From Acanthochromis polyacanthus (lineage: Eukaryota > Chordata > Actinopteri > Pomacentridae), in contig NC_067125.1 of NCBI RefSeq assembly GCF_021347895.1, forward strand, positions 21,989,121 to 22,053,120: a stretch of DNA of 64,000 bases. Reading direction: 5' to 3'. The notes under the pieces were generated by a model. The model ran no database searches. It was not told the origin of the DNA and worked only from the letters and a program-made list of their open reading frames with translations. A program made the position numbers and the translations under genes. This document shows positions 23,958-34,654 of the stretch, in pieces; the stretch's first letter is position 1; each line of letters starts with the position of its first letter.

Positions 23958-24610
23958 AAGGTTGGTTCCACCCTGCCACCTGGATGGTTCTGGGAAGCAC
24001 GGCAGGCACGTGCAAACTTTATTGCACATAAGTACTCAGCTGTTTTTATCATGAAATATCTTCACGAATCATATTTAGTGTACCTGCAACAATTACCCGT
24101 TGAACACAGATTCTGCTGTTCTCATACAATAATAGAAAATGGTGATTGTTGTATGAGCTCTCTTTGTTTGAAATCCGTTTTAAATCCTCTTTTGCTCTGT
24201 CTTCTTGTGAACAGGTGGTGGCACCGGTTACCGCCACAAGGTTTTAAAATGGCCAACTTCACCCTTTACTGGGCGTGCTGTTCGTTTCCTTAAAAAGTTC
24301 TTTTGACTTTCATACTAAAACTGTGGTATTTCTTTTTCAGTTTGTTCTTATTGTGGGGAACTCCCAACTACGTGCTCTTGTAGATGGCTTTATTCGTATG
24401 CCAGAGTCTCGGCTGAGCTTTGGCTTCCTGTCGATCCCGGGGGCGTCTGCTGCGGAAATTCGCACTGAGGTTCTGCCCGCTGCAGTTCCTCGTGCACCTG
24501 ATGCCGTCTGTGTCATGGCCCCTGGCAACAACCTGACCAGCACCACTACTGAGAAAGCCGGGGTCGATTTTGCCAATATTCTCACCACTTGTGGCAACCA
24601 CTGGTCAAAG
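23958..24610 (+). pseudogene. SGNH-hydrolase-like region of the Helentron gene (exons 2-3, frameshifted)
   Basis: Exon 2 (from 23,958 after CACAG) codes KVGSTLPPGWFWEARQARAN and ends near 24,040 with a damaged donor. Exon 3 (24,215-24,610, acceptor AACAG, donor AAAG|GTTTTT) codes VVAPVT, then after a frame change FVLIVGNSQLRALVDGF, FGFLSIPGASAAEIR and VCVMAPGNNL. IVGNS is the block I nucleophile box (G-N-S in place of G-D-S) and PGNN fits block III of SGNH/GDSL esterases. One-base changes near 24,231 and 24,297 shift the frame, so the gene is broken. The role in rolling-circle transposition is unknown. Confidence 0.6.
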
Positions 24611-24651
24611 GTTTTTGTGGTCGACTGTGTTTTTATTTCTTATTTATGCAG

Positions 24652-25299
24652 GTCCATCTGAGTGATCGTGAGGGGATGGGGATCCTCGTCCAGTTGTTCT
24701 GGTCCGTTGCCAACGAGCAACTGGGGGCACCACTTCCTTCGCCCCGGATCCCTCCTCAGCCTCCAGTTCGGAAAGCTACACCCGAATTGGTTGTGAGAGA
24801 GAGATCCCCTGCTCCACCCAGCCCGAAACCCTGTGAGCGGAGGAAAATTGGTCAGGGCGGCAAGGTAATTGATAAATTGCTTTATGTTTTTTAGACTTTT
24901 TTTTAGACAACTGTGACGTCATGTATTGTGATAATAATGGTAATAATATGTGTACTGTGGTAAAAAAAAATTACAGTTGTAATTCACTGTGACGCTTTCT
25001 GTGATTGCAGACGAGCCATCCTCGGGAACCTCCCTGGTCCAGAGGTTCACCAAAGCCCAGGATGGCTCAACAGCAGGTTTGTGATTCTTCAGATTTTTCT
25101 TTCGGATGCTATTGGTTGTTTTTTTGACAGGACAAACTGTAATTAGTAGTGTCTGCTTTGTGCTTTACAGGTGGAGGAGAGCTTCCTTCCACTGAACCCC
25201 ATCTGGTTCAGCGGCACTGCCCTAAGTGCCATGGATAAAGTGTCTCCCTCCCATATGTCTTGCCTGGCGGACTTCAAGGCTTCTCCTAAGCCAAAGAAG
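24652..25299 (+). pseudogene. Helentron gene, exons carrying SGNH block V and linker
   Basis: Exon 24,652-24,864 (acceptor ATGCAG, donor GTAATT) codes VHLSDREGMGILVQLFW. HLSD is where the SGNH block V (D-x-x-H) falls, though the Asp would have to come from the preceding exon. The expected stretch between exon 3 and here is missing, either as a deletion or as an extra exon I did not see. Exon 25,011-25,076 codes TSHPREPPWSRGSPKPRM. Exon 25,171-25,299 codes VEESFLPLNPIWFSGTALSA and MDKVSPSHM. All junctions are phase 0, with GT-AG borders. Confidence 0.6.
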
Positions 25300-25538
25300 G
25301 TAAGTTGATTGATTAAAATTTGATCTCCCACAGAAGGATTGTATGAATGCTCAAACGTGTAATTCCTGACAGTTAATTCTGCATGTTTTTTTTAGTGTCA
25401 TCTGCAATTAAGTAAAACTAGTTCATAACAACAGCCACAAATAATAACAGACTTGAATCAGCTACACAGAAATGTAGTTGTAAATTGTTCGATAGCTGTT
25501 CAACTTGATTTAATTGGTATCTCATTTGGTTGGCACAG

Positions 25539-26883
25539 GTGGTGTCCCCTGCATTTCCGCGCGGCTGCCCGCAGAACACTACTCCTTCTCCTGCTTCTTC
25601 TCTAGTGAACAACATTACTTTCTGACACAACTGTCACACACTGCACATTTGCAGCTCTTTCAATTGCAGCATGCACAGTGTCACAACAAGGCGAGTAGAC
25701 TGTGCTCATTGTCTGAAATGCTGTGATTTGTCAGGAGCCTGGAATGCCTCCAGCTCTGCGTTCCTGGAGATCAGAGGAGGACGCCCCTTCAGGCTTGACC
25801 ACCGCAACTCAGGCGGTAAGTTGTCTTTCCTTTCGATTTGGATTTCGATTTGAAAACAATCAACTTCACAGTTCGTTTCTTTGTGCTAAAGAGAGGCAGT
25901 AACAACACTTGTGTTTCTGGGATGCATTTCTTTAAACGTCATTAATTAATGTTTAATTGATGTTTCTGATGGTGCAGGTGGCTGCTCGGGCAGCACTGAG
26001 ACAGCCTAGGTCCCCGGACGGGCACCCCACCCACTGCCCAACTGCAGTGCATGATGTAAGCTTCCTCTGACCACATGCTGACTCCATCTACATTGTCCAC
26101 TCCGACACTTGCTATGTTTTTTCTCATCTGTCATCAGCTGTTTGACTCACCCCCTCCCAGATTGTTCTGCAGTTGGGGCAAGACAGAAACCCCTCTCTGT
26201 TCTCCCATTGCAAAGGTAAGGATTAGTCCTCTTCTCATCAATATGTATCATCTGACTGAAAATCGTCATTTCACTGAAGTTTTGTTGTTCTGTGTTTAGA
26301 TGGCCAAGATGATGACCCCCTCACCGGATGGACAGGCCTGGATGATGCGGGCTGCAAGCCTCCTTCTCCTGAGAAGGTATATTTACCTCTCTATAATCAA
26401 TTAAAAGAACATTACAAAGCAGGCATCTCCATTTGTGGCCATTTTTTGTCGTTCCTGTTTTTTTCTGGCACATTTACTGTATAATCACAATTCCAATGAA
26501 TCGCTAGCATTAGGAAAATTGAAGCTACTAGCTAGCTATCAGCTGCCAATCTAGCTTATTCGTTAGCTTGCTATCTTTCGGGTAGCTAGCTTTGGGACAA
26601 CTGAAACTACTGGCTAGCTAGCTGGCAGCTAGCAATCTAGCTAATTCAAAGGCTAGCTAGCCGTTAGCTGGATAGATAGCTGTTGGATAGCTAGATAGCT
26701 AGCTTTGGTACAACTGATGCTATTTAGTCGTTAGCCAATTATCTAGCTATCGTGTTGCTTTATTTTTTAAGTGTCACTGTTATTGTCATTTATCAGATGA
26801 CCCAAACACCGACTCCATCACAAGCCCAGTGGCCCTGGTTCATGACAGCTGCATCCACCTCAGCTGATGTACCAACAGACAAT
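25539..26883 (+). pseudogene. Helentron gene, six small linker exons
   Basis: Putative exons with GT-AG borders are 25,539-25,604, 25,735-25,815, 25,978-26,055, 26,138-26,215, 26,300-26,376 and 26,797-26,883. Five have lengths divisible by three. The fifth (77 bp) is not, so it is probably frame-damaged or its borders are wrong. The encoded peptides are Pro/Ser/Arg-rich with no domain (for example VAARAALRQPRSPDG, MTQTPTPSQAQWPWF). Such a regular series of small phase-0 exons suggests exon duplication or a disordered linker. The exon calls are inference from splice signals only. Confidence 0.4.
26520..26755. repeat. GCTAGCTA-rich block in a Helentron intron
   Basis: TAGCTAGC and its variants recur more than a dozen times. 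A longer unit of about 90-110 bp (ACTGAAACTACTGGCTAGCT ... AGCTAGCTTTGGGACA) is repeated two to three times with divergence. CTAG and AGCT palindromes dominate. Confidence 0.8.
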
Positions 26884-27851
26884 GTAAGTTTATTCCTCTA
26901 TGATAGACATGTTAGACAATACATGAGTATTTTTTTTGTAAAGTCATGATTTTTTTTTTTTTTTTTGGTTTACTGCAGTTAGAAATATTTTTTGGCAATT
27001 GAGAGAACTGTTATTACGCTGGTCACAATACCATAAACTACCTCTAATGCTGTGTTCTGTGCCATTGGTTTCACAAAGTAACTCTTGCTTCTAATCAGGG
27101 TTTTACATTAGCACTAGCCACTGGCAAAATTCATGTAGAAAAGGTTTTGGTGAATAAAATATTTACATCACTTGCCACTGGCATGGTGGAAAAAAGTCAG
27201 TGGAATACTGACTTTGCTATGTAATTGCATTTCAGACAAACAGGAAAAGTATGTGGTCCAGGCAGTCTTCAGTAGCCTTCAGTCTGTACAGTAATGTTGA
27301 TCCCATGACCGTCAACTGTCTGTTAGATGAAACAACTCTGATGCTGCAGTCATAAGTTGTCTGCTCAAAGCACCCTCCTTAAGCCTCACAAACATCGGAG
27401 CAAGTCCCATTACGTTAAAATAGTAATGTGATGTTGAAATCTGTGTTGATGTCTACAGAATAGGAGCTAACTAGTAAATTAAATTAGGTGACATAGGGTT
27501 ATTATGTGTTAATGGTCTCAGAAAAAATGTAAGTCATTATGATCTGTTCCAATGCAATTTCAAGAAAAAAAGAAAATATATTACAATGCCCTGGAAAAAA
27601 ATCCCAGAGGGAAATTCTACAAATAATACAATAATACAACAAAACACACAGACACATATATTGCTTTTGTGTCTGTGCTATGCTTGTGTCTAAGCATAAT
27701 ACACATATTATGCTTTTATTCTCTTTGTTGTTGTATTCTTTTATTTTGTGAAGCATTTTGTGTTGCATTTTAAATGGATGAAAAGTGCTATATAAATAAA
27801 GTTTGATTGATTGATTAATTGATATATCTATGTACACACACACACACACAC

Positions 27852-27911
<60 letters not shown>

Positions 27912-28261
27912 TAGTGTGTGTGTGTGTGTGTGTGTGTGTAAACTACATATAAAATATGTATAATATATTATATGCATAATATACACATACATAATATCCG
28001 TGATTGCAATAAATGTACAAATATGTATATTAAACTAGCTAAGGTAATAGTAAGCAATAATACGCTTAAATAATACAAGATTTCCATAAATTGGTGAGAG
28101 GATGTTCATAATGTTGGAACAAAAAAAGTTGTCACTGAAACATTAAATCATATGATCCTTTAACTGAAGAAGCTAGTACTAATGCCGAACTAAAAAAATT
28201 AAGCTGTCTGAATAAACAATGAAAATATAATAATTACTGATCACAATTTGTCATAATTTCA
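26884..28261. other. Large Helentron intron with a LINE-type tail and composite microsatellite
   Basis: This non-coding stretch lies between the last linker exon and the protease exon. It contains GTGCTATATAAATAAAGTTTG at about 27,785, a 3'-tail motif shared by many fish LINE/SINE families, followed by (TTGA)n and the composite microsatellite at 27,836. Confidence 0.5.
27836..27940. repeat. Composite (CA)n-(TA)n-(GA)n-(GT)n microsatellite
   Basis: Four adjacent dinucleotide tracts follow one another. The (CA)n and (GT)n ends are inverted, so the block can fold back on itself. Confidence 0.95.
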
Positions 28262-29237
28262 GGATAAAACCAGGAGTGAGAGTCGCCGTGTGGAGTCAGT
28301 CCGGGCCAGTCATTCTCAGAATGACAGGAGGTACAAAGTATTTTCCCGCAACCATCAGTGTAGCTGTAATGCATTGACATTTCTGGCATACCATACTGAG
28401 GGCTGTCAGTTCACCAGGACTACACTCGATAGAGTCCTGGCTCAGGGTGTATGAGACGGAATGAGACAGGCTGTATGTCGGAATCAAACAGCAGTTGATT
28501 AGTGACAAGACCTTCCAGAGCAATCACCTGGCAGTCGAGGAGATGCCAAAACAAGTCCTCACAGACAGACATTTGTATAATGTCAACATGTGTGGCATCA
28601 GGTGTGGCTTTTAAAAACTCAAATATCGAGCCCTGGAAGACGGCAGTGGTGGCTTCCGCTCACCAGCCAGCTGCAGTGTCTTTCAGCAGAGGTTAATCAA
28701 GCTTTAATCGTCATTTCACCCGAAGTTATTGCTGTTTTCCGTGATCAGTCCAGGAGGTATGGAGTGTTTGATTCCCACTCCAGAGACTCAAGAGGATTAC
28801 CCTCTAATTCCGGTAAGGCGATTGTCATGACTTTTGCGGTGACCTGGCTAACCACCTCCACACACTCTTTAGAGACCGTGGAGACTCTGCAAGTTATGAG
28901 TTTGTCCCGGTTTCTTTTCAGACTGACAGCCCCAGTGAACATCCTCAACAATCCCCGGAACCTGAGGTTCAAGATGAAGTGTCTGAACCTGCTCTCCTCG
29001 CACTGTAGGTAGACAGTGGGACGGCTGTCAAAATTGAGGAGGACGTTAAAGGTTCCTCAGCTGTCCCACAAGCAATAAAGCTCTCTAAATTTAACAAAGA
29101 TCGGAGGCAAAAAGCCAAGAGGAGAGCATGTGATAAAAAGGAACAAGTGAAAGAAACAATTGTGAAAAAAACTTGTGAGAGAATCAGGTATGCCAGCTGT
29201 GCCAAATTTCGCAGGAAAAAAAATTCAGGCACAGAGT
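28262..29237 (+). pseudogene. Cys-protease (herpes-tegument-USP/C76-like) exon of the Helentron polyprotein
   Basis: Acceptor AATTTCAG precedes 28,262. The frame codes NHQCSCNALTFLAYHTEG (28,351 on), with Cys in the QCSCNAL box, and later RYGVFDSHSRDSRGLPS (28,758 on), with the D-x-H pair. Cys ... Asp-x-His is the layout of herpesvirus large-tegument-protein deubiquitinases (peptidase C76), which have distant homologues in fish genomes. Frame changes occur near 28,441 and 28,608, and a further one near 28,838 leads to HLHTLFRDRGDSASYEFVPV. The reading frame then runs on past one TAG (29,006) into a Lys-rich region (FNKDRRQKAKRRACDKKEQ). The protease and replicase were therefore parts of one polyprotein. 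The copy is inactive as it stands. Confidence 0.6.
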
Positions 29238-29239
29238 AA

Positions 29240-30159
29240 GTGTGTGCAAAAGAACCGTGAACAACGGCTGTTATCTTCTAAACAATACTATGCGAAGTTC
29301 AATGTCAAAATGCGAGACCGAGTAAAAAAACAAATACATGACAGATTCTGCTTTTCGGAGCAAGAAAAAAAATTATGTTGTCAAGAGGTACACCACGGAT
29401 CCAGTCTTTTGGAACAGGCACAAAAATTATGTTGTCAAGAGGTACAGCACGGATCCAGCCATTCTGAACAGGCAGAAAAAATATCGTGTCAAGAGGTACA
29501 GCACGGATCCTGCCATTCAGAACAGACAGAAAAAGTATGCTGTCCACAGGTACAGGAAGGATCCAGAGTTCAGGCTACATCATATTCAACACTGCAGCCT
29601 GCTCAGAAGACGCAGGTTGGCTGCCAATCCTGACATGAGTCAGAAGTTGCGGAGAGCACTGAGCATCAGGCGGAAATACCGACAGCTCGGAACCTCTCGC
29701 CAGCCAGTTGTCACTTCAGTAATGGCAGCGGCAATAGCAGCATTCCGTGAGACCATCAGCCACGGACCAACATACGTCTGCACCGTCTGCCACAGGACTA
29801 TGTTTCCAAACCAAGTTAAGTCATGCAAGAGAGATAAATACTCCACCAACGTCGACGTGGCACAGACTTGCTTGACTGGAAGGTATGTGCATGTCTGTGA
29901 CGCTGAGTGCTCCTCCCCTTGCTCAGTGCCACCAGAGAGACTGCAGGAGTGGATCTGCCACAACTGTGACAGCCACCTCAGCCGTGGGAGGATGCCAACA
30001 CATGCAGTAGCGAACAATTTAGAGTTGGCACCCACTCCCCCGGAGCTGGCGGAACTGAACGTGCTGGAGAGACAGCTCATCGCAAAAATCCTCCTGTTTG
30101 CTAAAATCATCGCCTTACCGAAAGGACAGCAGCGAGCAGTCCACGGAGCTGTTGTGTGA
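29240..30159 (+). pseudogene. Helentron polyprotein: K/Y-rich tandem repeat and DUF6570-like Cys region
   Basis: The open frame from 29,338 begins with four ~18-residue repeats (NRQKKYRVKRYSTDPAIL type) and continues through a basic stretch. A Cys-paired region follows: TYVCTVCHRTMF, then QTCLTGRYVHVCDAECSSPC, then WICHNCDSHLSRG, and finally ELNVLERQLIAKILLFAKI. This order matches the DUF6570 region that precedes the Helitron Rep in fish and invertebrate Helentrons. The likely role is nucleic-acid binding. It ends at a TGA (30,157-30,159), beyond which the sense frame continues, so the stop is a nonsense mutation. Confidence 0.7.
29375..29570 (+). repeat. Four ~54-bp tandem coding repeats
   Basis: Units carry AAGAGGTACAGCACGGATCC followed by a variable ATTCTGAACAGGCAGAAAAA. 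Four copies are visible, increasingly divergent towards the 3' end, each encoding one 18-residue K/Y-rich repeat. Confidence 0.85.
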
Positions 30160-31688
30160 GTTCCATCGGAAGCGGAAAGCGTTGTCAACAGTCTTCCATG
30201 TCCCCTTACAGAAGCACAGCTACTGCAGGTGAAATTAAAGCCCAGTGGGGAGAAGACATCTTGGACCAAGACCTGCTACAAGTATCTGACAGCTACCAGA
30301 CCAATTTAGCTGCAGACACACCCACCGAACAGCAGGAGGATCTAAGACCTGGACTTGCTCTGGACACCTGCATGCAGCCACCAGACATTGCACAGGAAAT
30401 CCTTTCATATGGAGATGGAATTTTCAGTGTTGCCCCCGCCCAAGGCAACAAACCTGTGGGATTTTTTGCAATCCCCAAACTGGAAACCATGGCGTTCCCT
30501 GTCCAGTTTCCCACGGGAGAGAACACGCCGGATGATGACCGTCCCATCAAGCTTTCACCCAGCAGATACTTCAATGCCAGGTTTGCCGAGGACCAAACTT
30601 ACCTTTTCTTTGCGCAGTTTGTAACAGAGACAAACCTTGCGAGAGGAAGTATGTCAAGACAAATGCGCAAAGGAAAGATGCGCACAAAAGACGGGCGTGC
30701 CATCAAAAACTCCATGCTCCAGGACAAAGACGAGGTGGAGAGATTAATTCAGACCAAAGAGGCCATGTGATTTATGCAGCCTCTGAGAGGCACGCCCGCA
30801 TATTGGAATAAAAGCCTGAGAGATTTGCATGCTATGCTCAGGCAACTCAGCAAACCGACGTTCTTTTTGACTTTTTTGGCAGCTGAGATGAGATGGTCTG
30901 AAATAACTGAGTTCATCAAATCTCAGCAAGGACAAACACTTGGTGACTTTTCCGAACTGGACTGGAAAGCCAAGTGTGACATTTTGCGCAGTAACCCTGT
31001 CACCGTAATGCGCATGTTTGAAAAACGTGTGGATGCCCTTATGGCAAAGTTGATCCTCTCACCAGTGCGGCCGATCGACGAGGTGGAGGATTATTTTTGC
31101 CGCGTGGAATTTCAGCCCCGCGGAAGCCCACACATTCACATGCTAATGTGGGTCAAAGATGCCCCTGTGTACGGCGAGGACTTGGACCAGACCGTATGCA
31201 GGTTCATTGACCGCCACATTTCCTGCCAGATGCCTGACCCTGAGAAGGAACCGGAGCTCCACAAAATCGTCGCGGAGGTTCAGGTACACAGCAGGAGCCA
31301 CACTGGCTCTTTCCGAAAGGGAAACGTGGTGTGTCGTTTTGGCTTCCCCAAGCTGCCGTTTGATATCACCTGGATCACGGAGCCCTTTGCTGCGGATGTG
31401 GAAATAGAAGATGGTCAAGACCAGGAAGAGGTGATGAAGGAATGGAGGGAGCAGATCCGTCGGCAGCAAAAGGAAGCAAAGGAAAAGCTTCGGTACCTCA
31501 GAGAGCTCCTCATGGATCCGAAGGCCTCGTTCCAGAGCTTGTCAGATCTCCTCCGTCGATGTGACTTGGAACATGACGCCTATATGAAGTGCACCGAAAA
31601 TCTGACAAGCGGGAGCGTGGTCATGCTGAAGCGGCAGCCGAACGAGTGTTGGGTTAAGGCGTATAACCCAGACCTTCTCCGCGCTTGA
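30160..31688 (+). pseudogene. Helentron Rep (HUH) N-terminal and catalytic part
   Basis: The frame continues with one small disruption near 30,240-30,290, then codes for the Helitron_like_N region: [60 protein letters not shown]. The HUH motif follows, [14 protein letters not shown] at about 31,117-31,158 with both His present. In-frame TGA codons at 30,768-30,770 and 31,686-31,688 interrupt it, with coding sense resuming at once. In Helitrons this domain nicks and rejoins DNA during rolling-circle transposition. The next segment holds the catalytic tyrosines. Confidence 0.85.
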
Positions 31689-33614
31689 AACGCAAACATG
31701 GACATCCAGTACGTTCTGGACAAGTACTGCTGTGCCACGTACATGATGTCATACATCACCAAGCCGGAGCACAAGATGACCGAGATCCTGAACTCGGTTG
31801 TGAAGACCAGCAGAGAATCTGCCTTCAACCAATGTGAGGAAATGAGAAAGATCTTGCAGGCCTATGCGAAGCACCGAGAGGTCAGCGCCCAGGAGGCAGT
31901 GGCTTGCACGTGCAGCTTGCCCCTGAAAAAGTGCTCGCGGTCTGTGATTTTCCTCTCGACGGACGAGGAAGCCATGAAGATGAGTCTTCCTATGAGTCGC
32001 CTGAAGGACATAGCACCTGAGTCTGAAGAGGTCTGGATGTTGGGGGTACCCGAGAAGTACCTGTTCAGACCAAAGACTCCCGAGTTTCAGTGGATGTGCC
32101 TGGCTGAGTTTGCATCAGACTACCGGGTAGTCTACGGCGAACAAGCACAGGGCCCCAGTGTCATTGCCCTTTTGGCTGATAAAGGACATATTGCCAAGAG
32201 GACAGCCAGAAAACCAGCAGTCATTCGATATGCGCGCTTCTCTGAGACCAAGGCGCCAGAGAAACATTTCAGACGACTGCTAAAGCTGTACCTCCCCCAC
32301 CGATCTGACGATGAACTCAATGACGGGGGTCACACCTCGTACGAAGAGTTCTACAAATCCCGACGCAACGTCAAGAACATCGTGGACCACAACAGGAAGC
32401 GTTTCGAGGGACGAGGCGCAGGCATGGATAAGGCACTCCAGAACGTCCAGTTCGGTCCGGTCCTCAACGCTTGGAACACGTTCGCACCCGAGGTTGAGGC
32501 GGAACGGCAGGAGTGTCTTGAGCTCCGTGAAAAGATCCCAGAGAAGCAGGACAAAGACGCCGTGCCCGACTTTGAAGCCCTGAATGTCGGTGAACCCGTT
32601 CCCCGAATCGAGGCGCCTCAGTTAAGTCCAGACTTTGTCCGCAAGATGTTTCAGAGTCTGAACGAGACCCAAGCGTGCGTCTTCTACGCTGTGCGCCAGT
32701 GGTGCCTTCGGCGTGTGTGGGGCCAAGATCCAGAACCGTTCCACTACTTTGTCTCTGGTGGAGCTGGTTGTGGTAAGTCCCACGTGATCAAGTGCATTCA
32801 TGAGGAAGCAACAAGGATTCTGCGGCAGCTCCCGAGATTCCGGGACGCAGCTGACATGTCCCAGCCCCCTGTCCTTCTGATGGCCTTCACGGGCACGGCA
32901 GACTTTAACATCGCGGGCAAAACATTGCACTCTGTCCTTAAGCTTCCCAGGTCCCTGGAACCGCCGTACCAGGGCCTGGGCAATGCACTTGATGAACTTA
33001 GAGCAACTTTGTCTTCGGTGGAAATTCTCATCATCGATGACATTTCCATGGTTTCCAAGAAGCTATTGGCTTAGGTCAACTGGCGATTCCAGCAGCTCAA
33101 AGGAAACCAAAAACCTTTTGGCGGCATTTCCGTTCTTGCAGTCGGTGACTTTTACCAGCTGCCGCCGCTGGGCAGAGCCAAACCGCTCTGTGTCTACGAG
33201 GAGACAGAGTTTGATCTCTGGAGAGAGCGCTTCACTATGGTCAACCTCATGGAGATCATGCGCCAGAAAAATGACCGAGCTTTCACCGAACTCCTCAATC
33301 GACTGCGTGTCAAGCGCAAGCAAGATCCTCTGTGCGCTGCGGACAGAGGCTTGCTCATGAGAGTCGTCTCTGACAGCAAAGATTGCCCGCCAGGAACGCT
33401 ACACGTCTTTGCCACCAACAAGCAGGTAGATGGTCACAACGCAGCCACCGTGGCCTCCCTGCTTAAAGGTGACATCAAAATAGCGGGTGAGGACTATAGG
33501 AAGGATGTCGCTACCGGCAGGAAGGTGCCTGTGTCCAACATCAAAGGCACAAAGAGAGATTTGCCTGACAGCATAATGGCAGCTGAAGGAGCAAGAATTA
33601 TGCTGAGCAGTAAT
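31689..33614 (+). pseudogene. Helentron Rep tyrosine motif and PIF1-type helicase, N-terminal half
   Basis: The frame is the same as the upstream Rep. The Tyr motif is KYCCATYMMSYITKPEHKM (about 31,720-31,775), with two catalytic-type Tyr spaced as in Y2 Rep enzymes. The helicase follows: QACVFYAVRQW, Walker A FVSGGAGCGKSHVIK (32,752 on), then GKTLHSVLKLP, Walker B EILIIDDISMVS (33,020 on) and [14 protein letters not shown] (motif III). A TAG at 33,072-33,074 interrupts the frame. The segment stops at 33,614, where a Rex3-like LINE is inserted, and resumes at 34,154. Superfamily 1 helicase activity would unwind DNA 5' to 3'. Confidence 0.88.
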
Positions 33615-34153
33615 GCGGGCGTTGTACCGAACCGTCGTGGTGAAGAGGGAGCTGAGCCGTAAGGCGAAGCTCTCGATTTACCAGTCCATCTACGTTCCAA
33701 CCCTCACCTATGGTTATGAGCTTTGGGTAGTGACCGAAAGAACAAGATCGCGGATACAAGCGGCCAAAATGAACTTCCTCCGTAGGGTGGCTGGGCTCAG
33801 CCTTAGAGATAGGGTGAGGAGCTCAGACATCCGGAGGGAGCTCGGAGTAGAGCCGCTGCTCCTTCGCATCGAAAGGAGCCAGTTGAGGTGGTTTGGCCAC
33901 CTGATTCGGATGCCTCCAGGGAAACTTCCTCTGGAGGTTTTCCGAGCACGTCCGTCTGGGAGGAGACCCCGGGGCAGACCCAGAACTCGCTGGAGAGATT
34001 ATGTATCTCATCTGGCCTGGGAACACCTCGGGATCCCCCAGGAAGAGCTGGAAAGCGTTGTTGGGGGAGGGACGTCTGGAACGACCTGCTTCGCCTGCTG
34101 CCCCCGCGACCCGGCCCCGGATAAGCTGAGGAAAATGGATGGATGGATGGAGG
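33615..34153 (+). mobile_element. Rex3-like (RTE clade) LINE 3' end inserted in the Helentron helicase
   Basis: The insert encodes the C-terminal end of a LINE reverse transcriptase: [57 protein letters not shown], then RGRPRTRWRDYVSHLAWEHL. It ends in (GGAT)n at 34,137-34,152. GATG-type 3' tails are a hallmark of Rex3 in fish. The reading frame is open but lacks all catalytic motifs, so it is 5'-truncated. The helicase frame is the same on both sides, with a short AAT duplicated at the junction. Confidence 0.8.
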
Positions 34154-34654
34154 AATCTCAACGTGGAGGATGGCCTTGTCAATGGAGCCTTTGGGACCAT
34201 CTCCACCATTGTGCCTGAGAGACGTGACCCCAAAGTCGTGAGGTTTCTTGGACTTCAGCTGCACAGTTCCACAGCAGGACAGACTCTCCGCAAGAAGCTT
34301 CTAGGCCCCTGGGACGACTTGGTCTACGTCGAGAGAGCCGAGGAGAGCATTGGTCACAAGGGCGGAGTCGTGAGACGTCAGTTCCCTGTCAAGCTGGCCT
34401 TTGCGTGTACAGCCCACAAAGTTCAGGGAATGACGGTGACGTCGGCTGTCATGAGCCTGAAACGCATGTTTCAGCCAGGCATGGCGTATGTGGCGCTTAG
34501 TCGCACCACTTCGCTTCAAGGTCTCACCATCACCGACTTTGATGAGACAAAGATCTATGCTGACCCTGCCATTACGACATCTTTGGAAGATATGCGCAGC
34601 GCGAGTTTCCAGAGTGTTACTCCGCTGTTGCATCACTTGAACCGGACGGAGTGA
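34154..34654 (+). pseudogene. Helentron helicase, C-terminal half
   Basis: After the LINE insert the frame codes [19 protein letters not shown], then [19 protein letters not shown] (motif V) and [17 protein letters not shown] (motif VI). The segment ends at a TGA (34,652-34,654), and coding sense continues downstream into the endonuclease. Helicase motifs I-VI are therefore all present, though divided by a LINE and a nonsense codon. Confidence 0.85.

Noticed and set aside
29305..29547. Antisense ORF with repeated ILFLSV/IRAVPLD units
   Set aside because: Shadow of the 54-bp coding tandem repeat on the plus strand.
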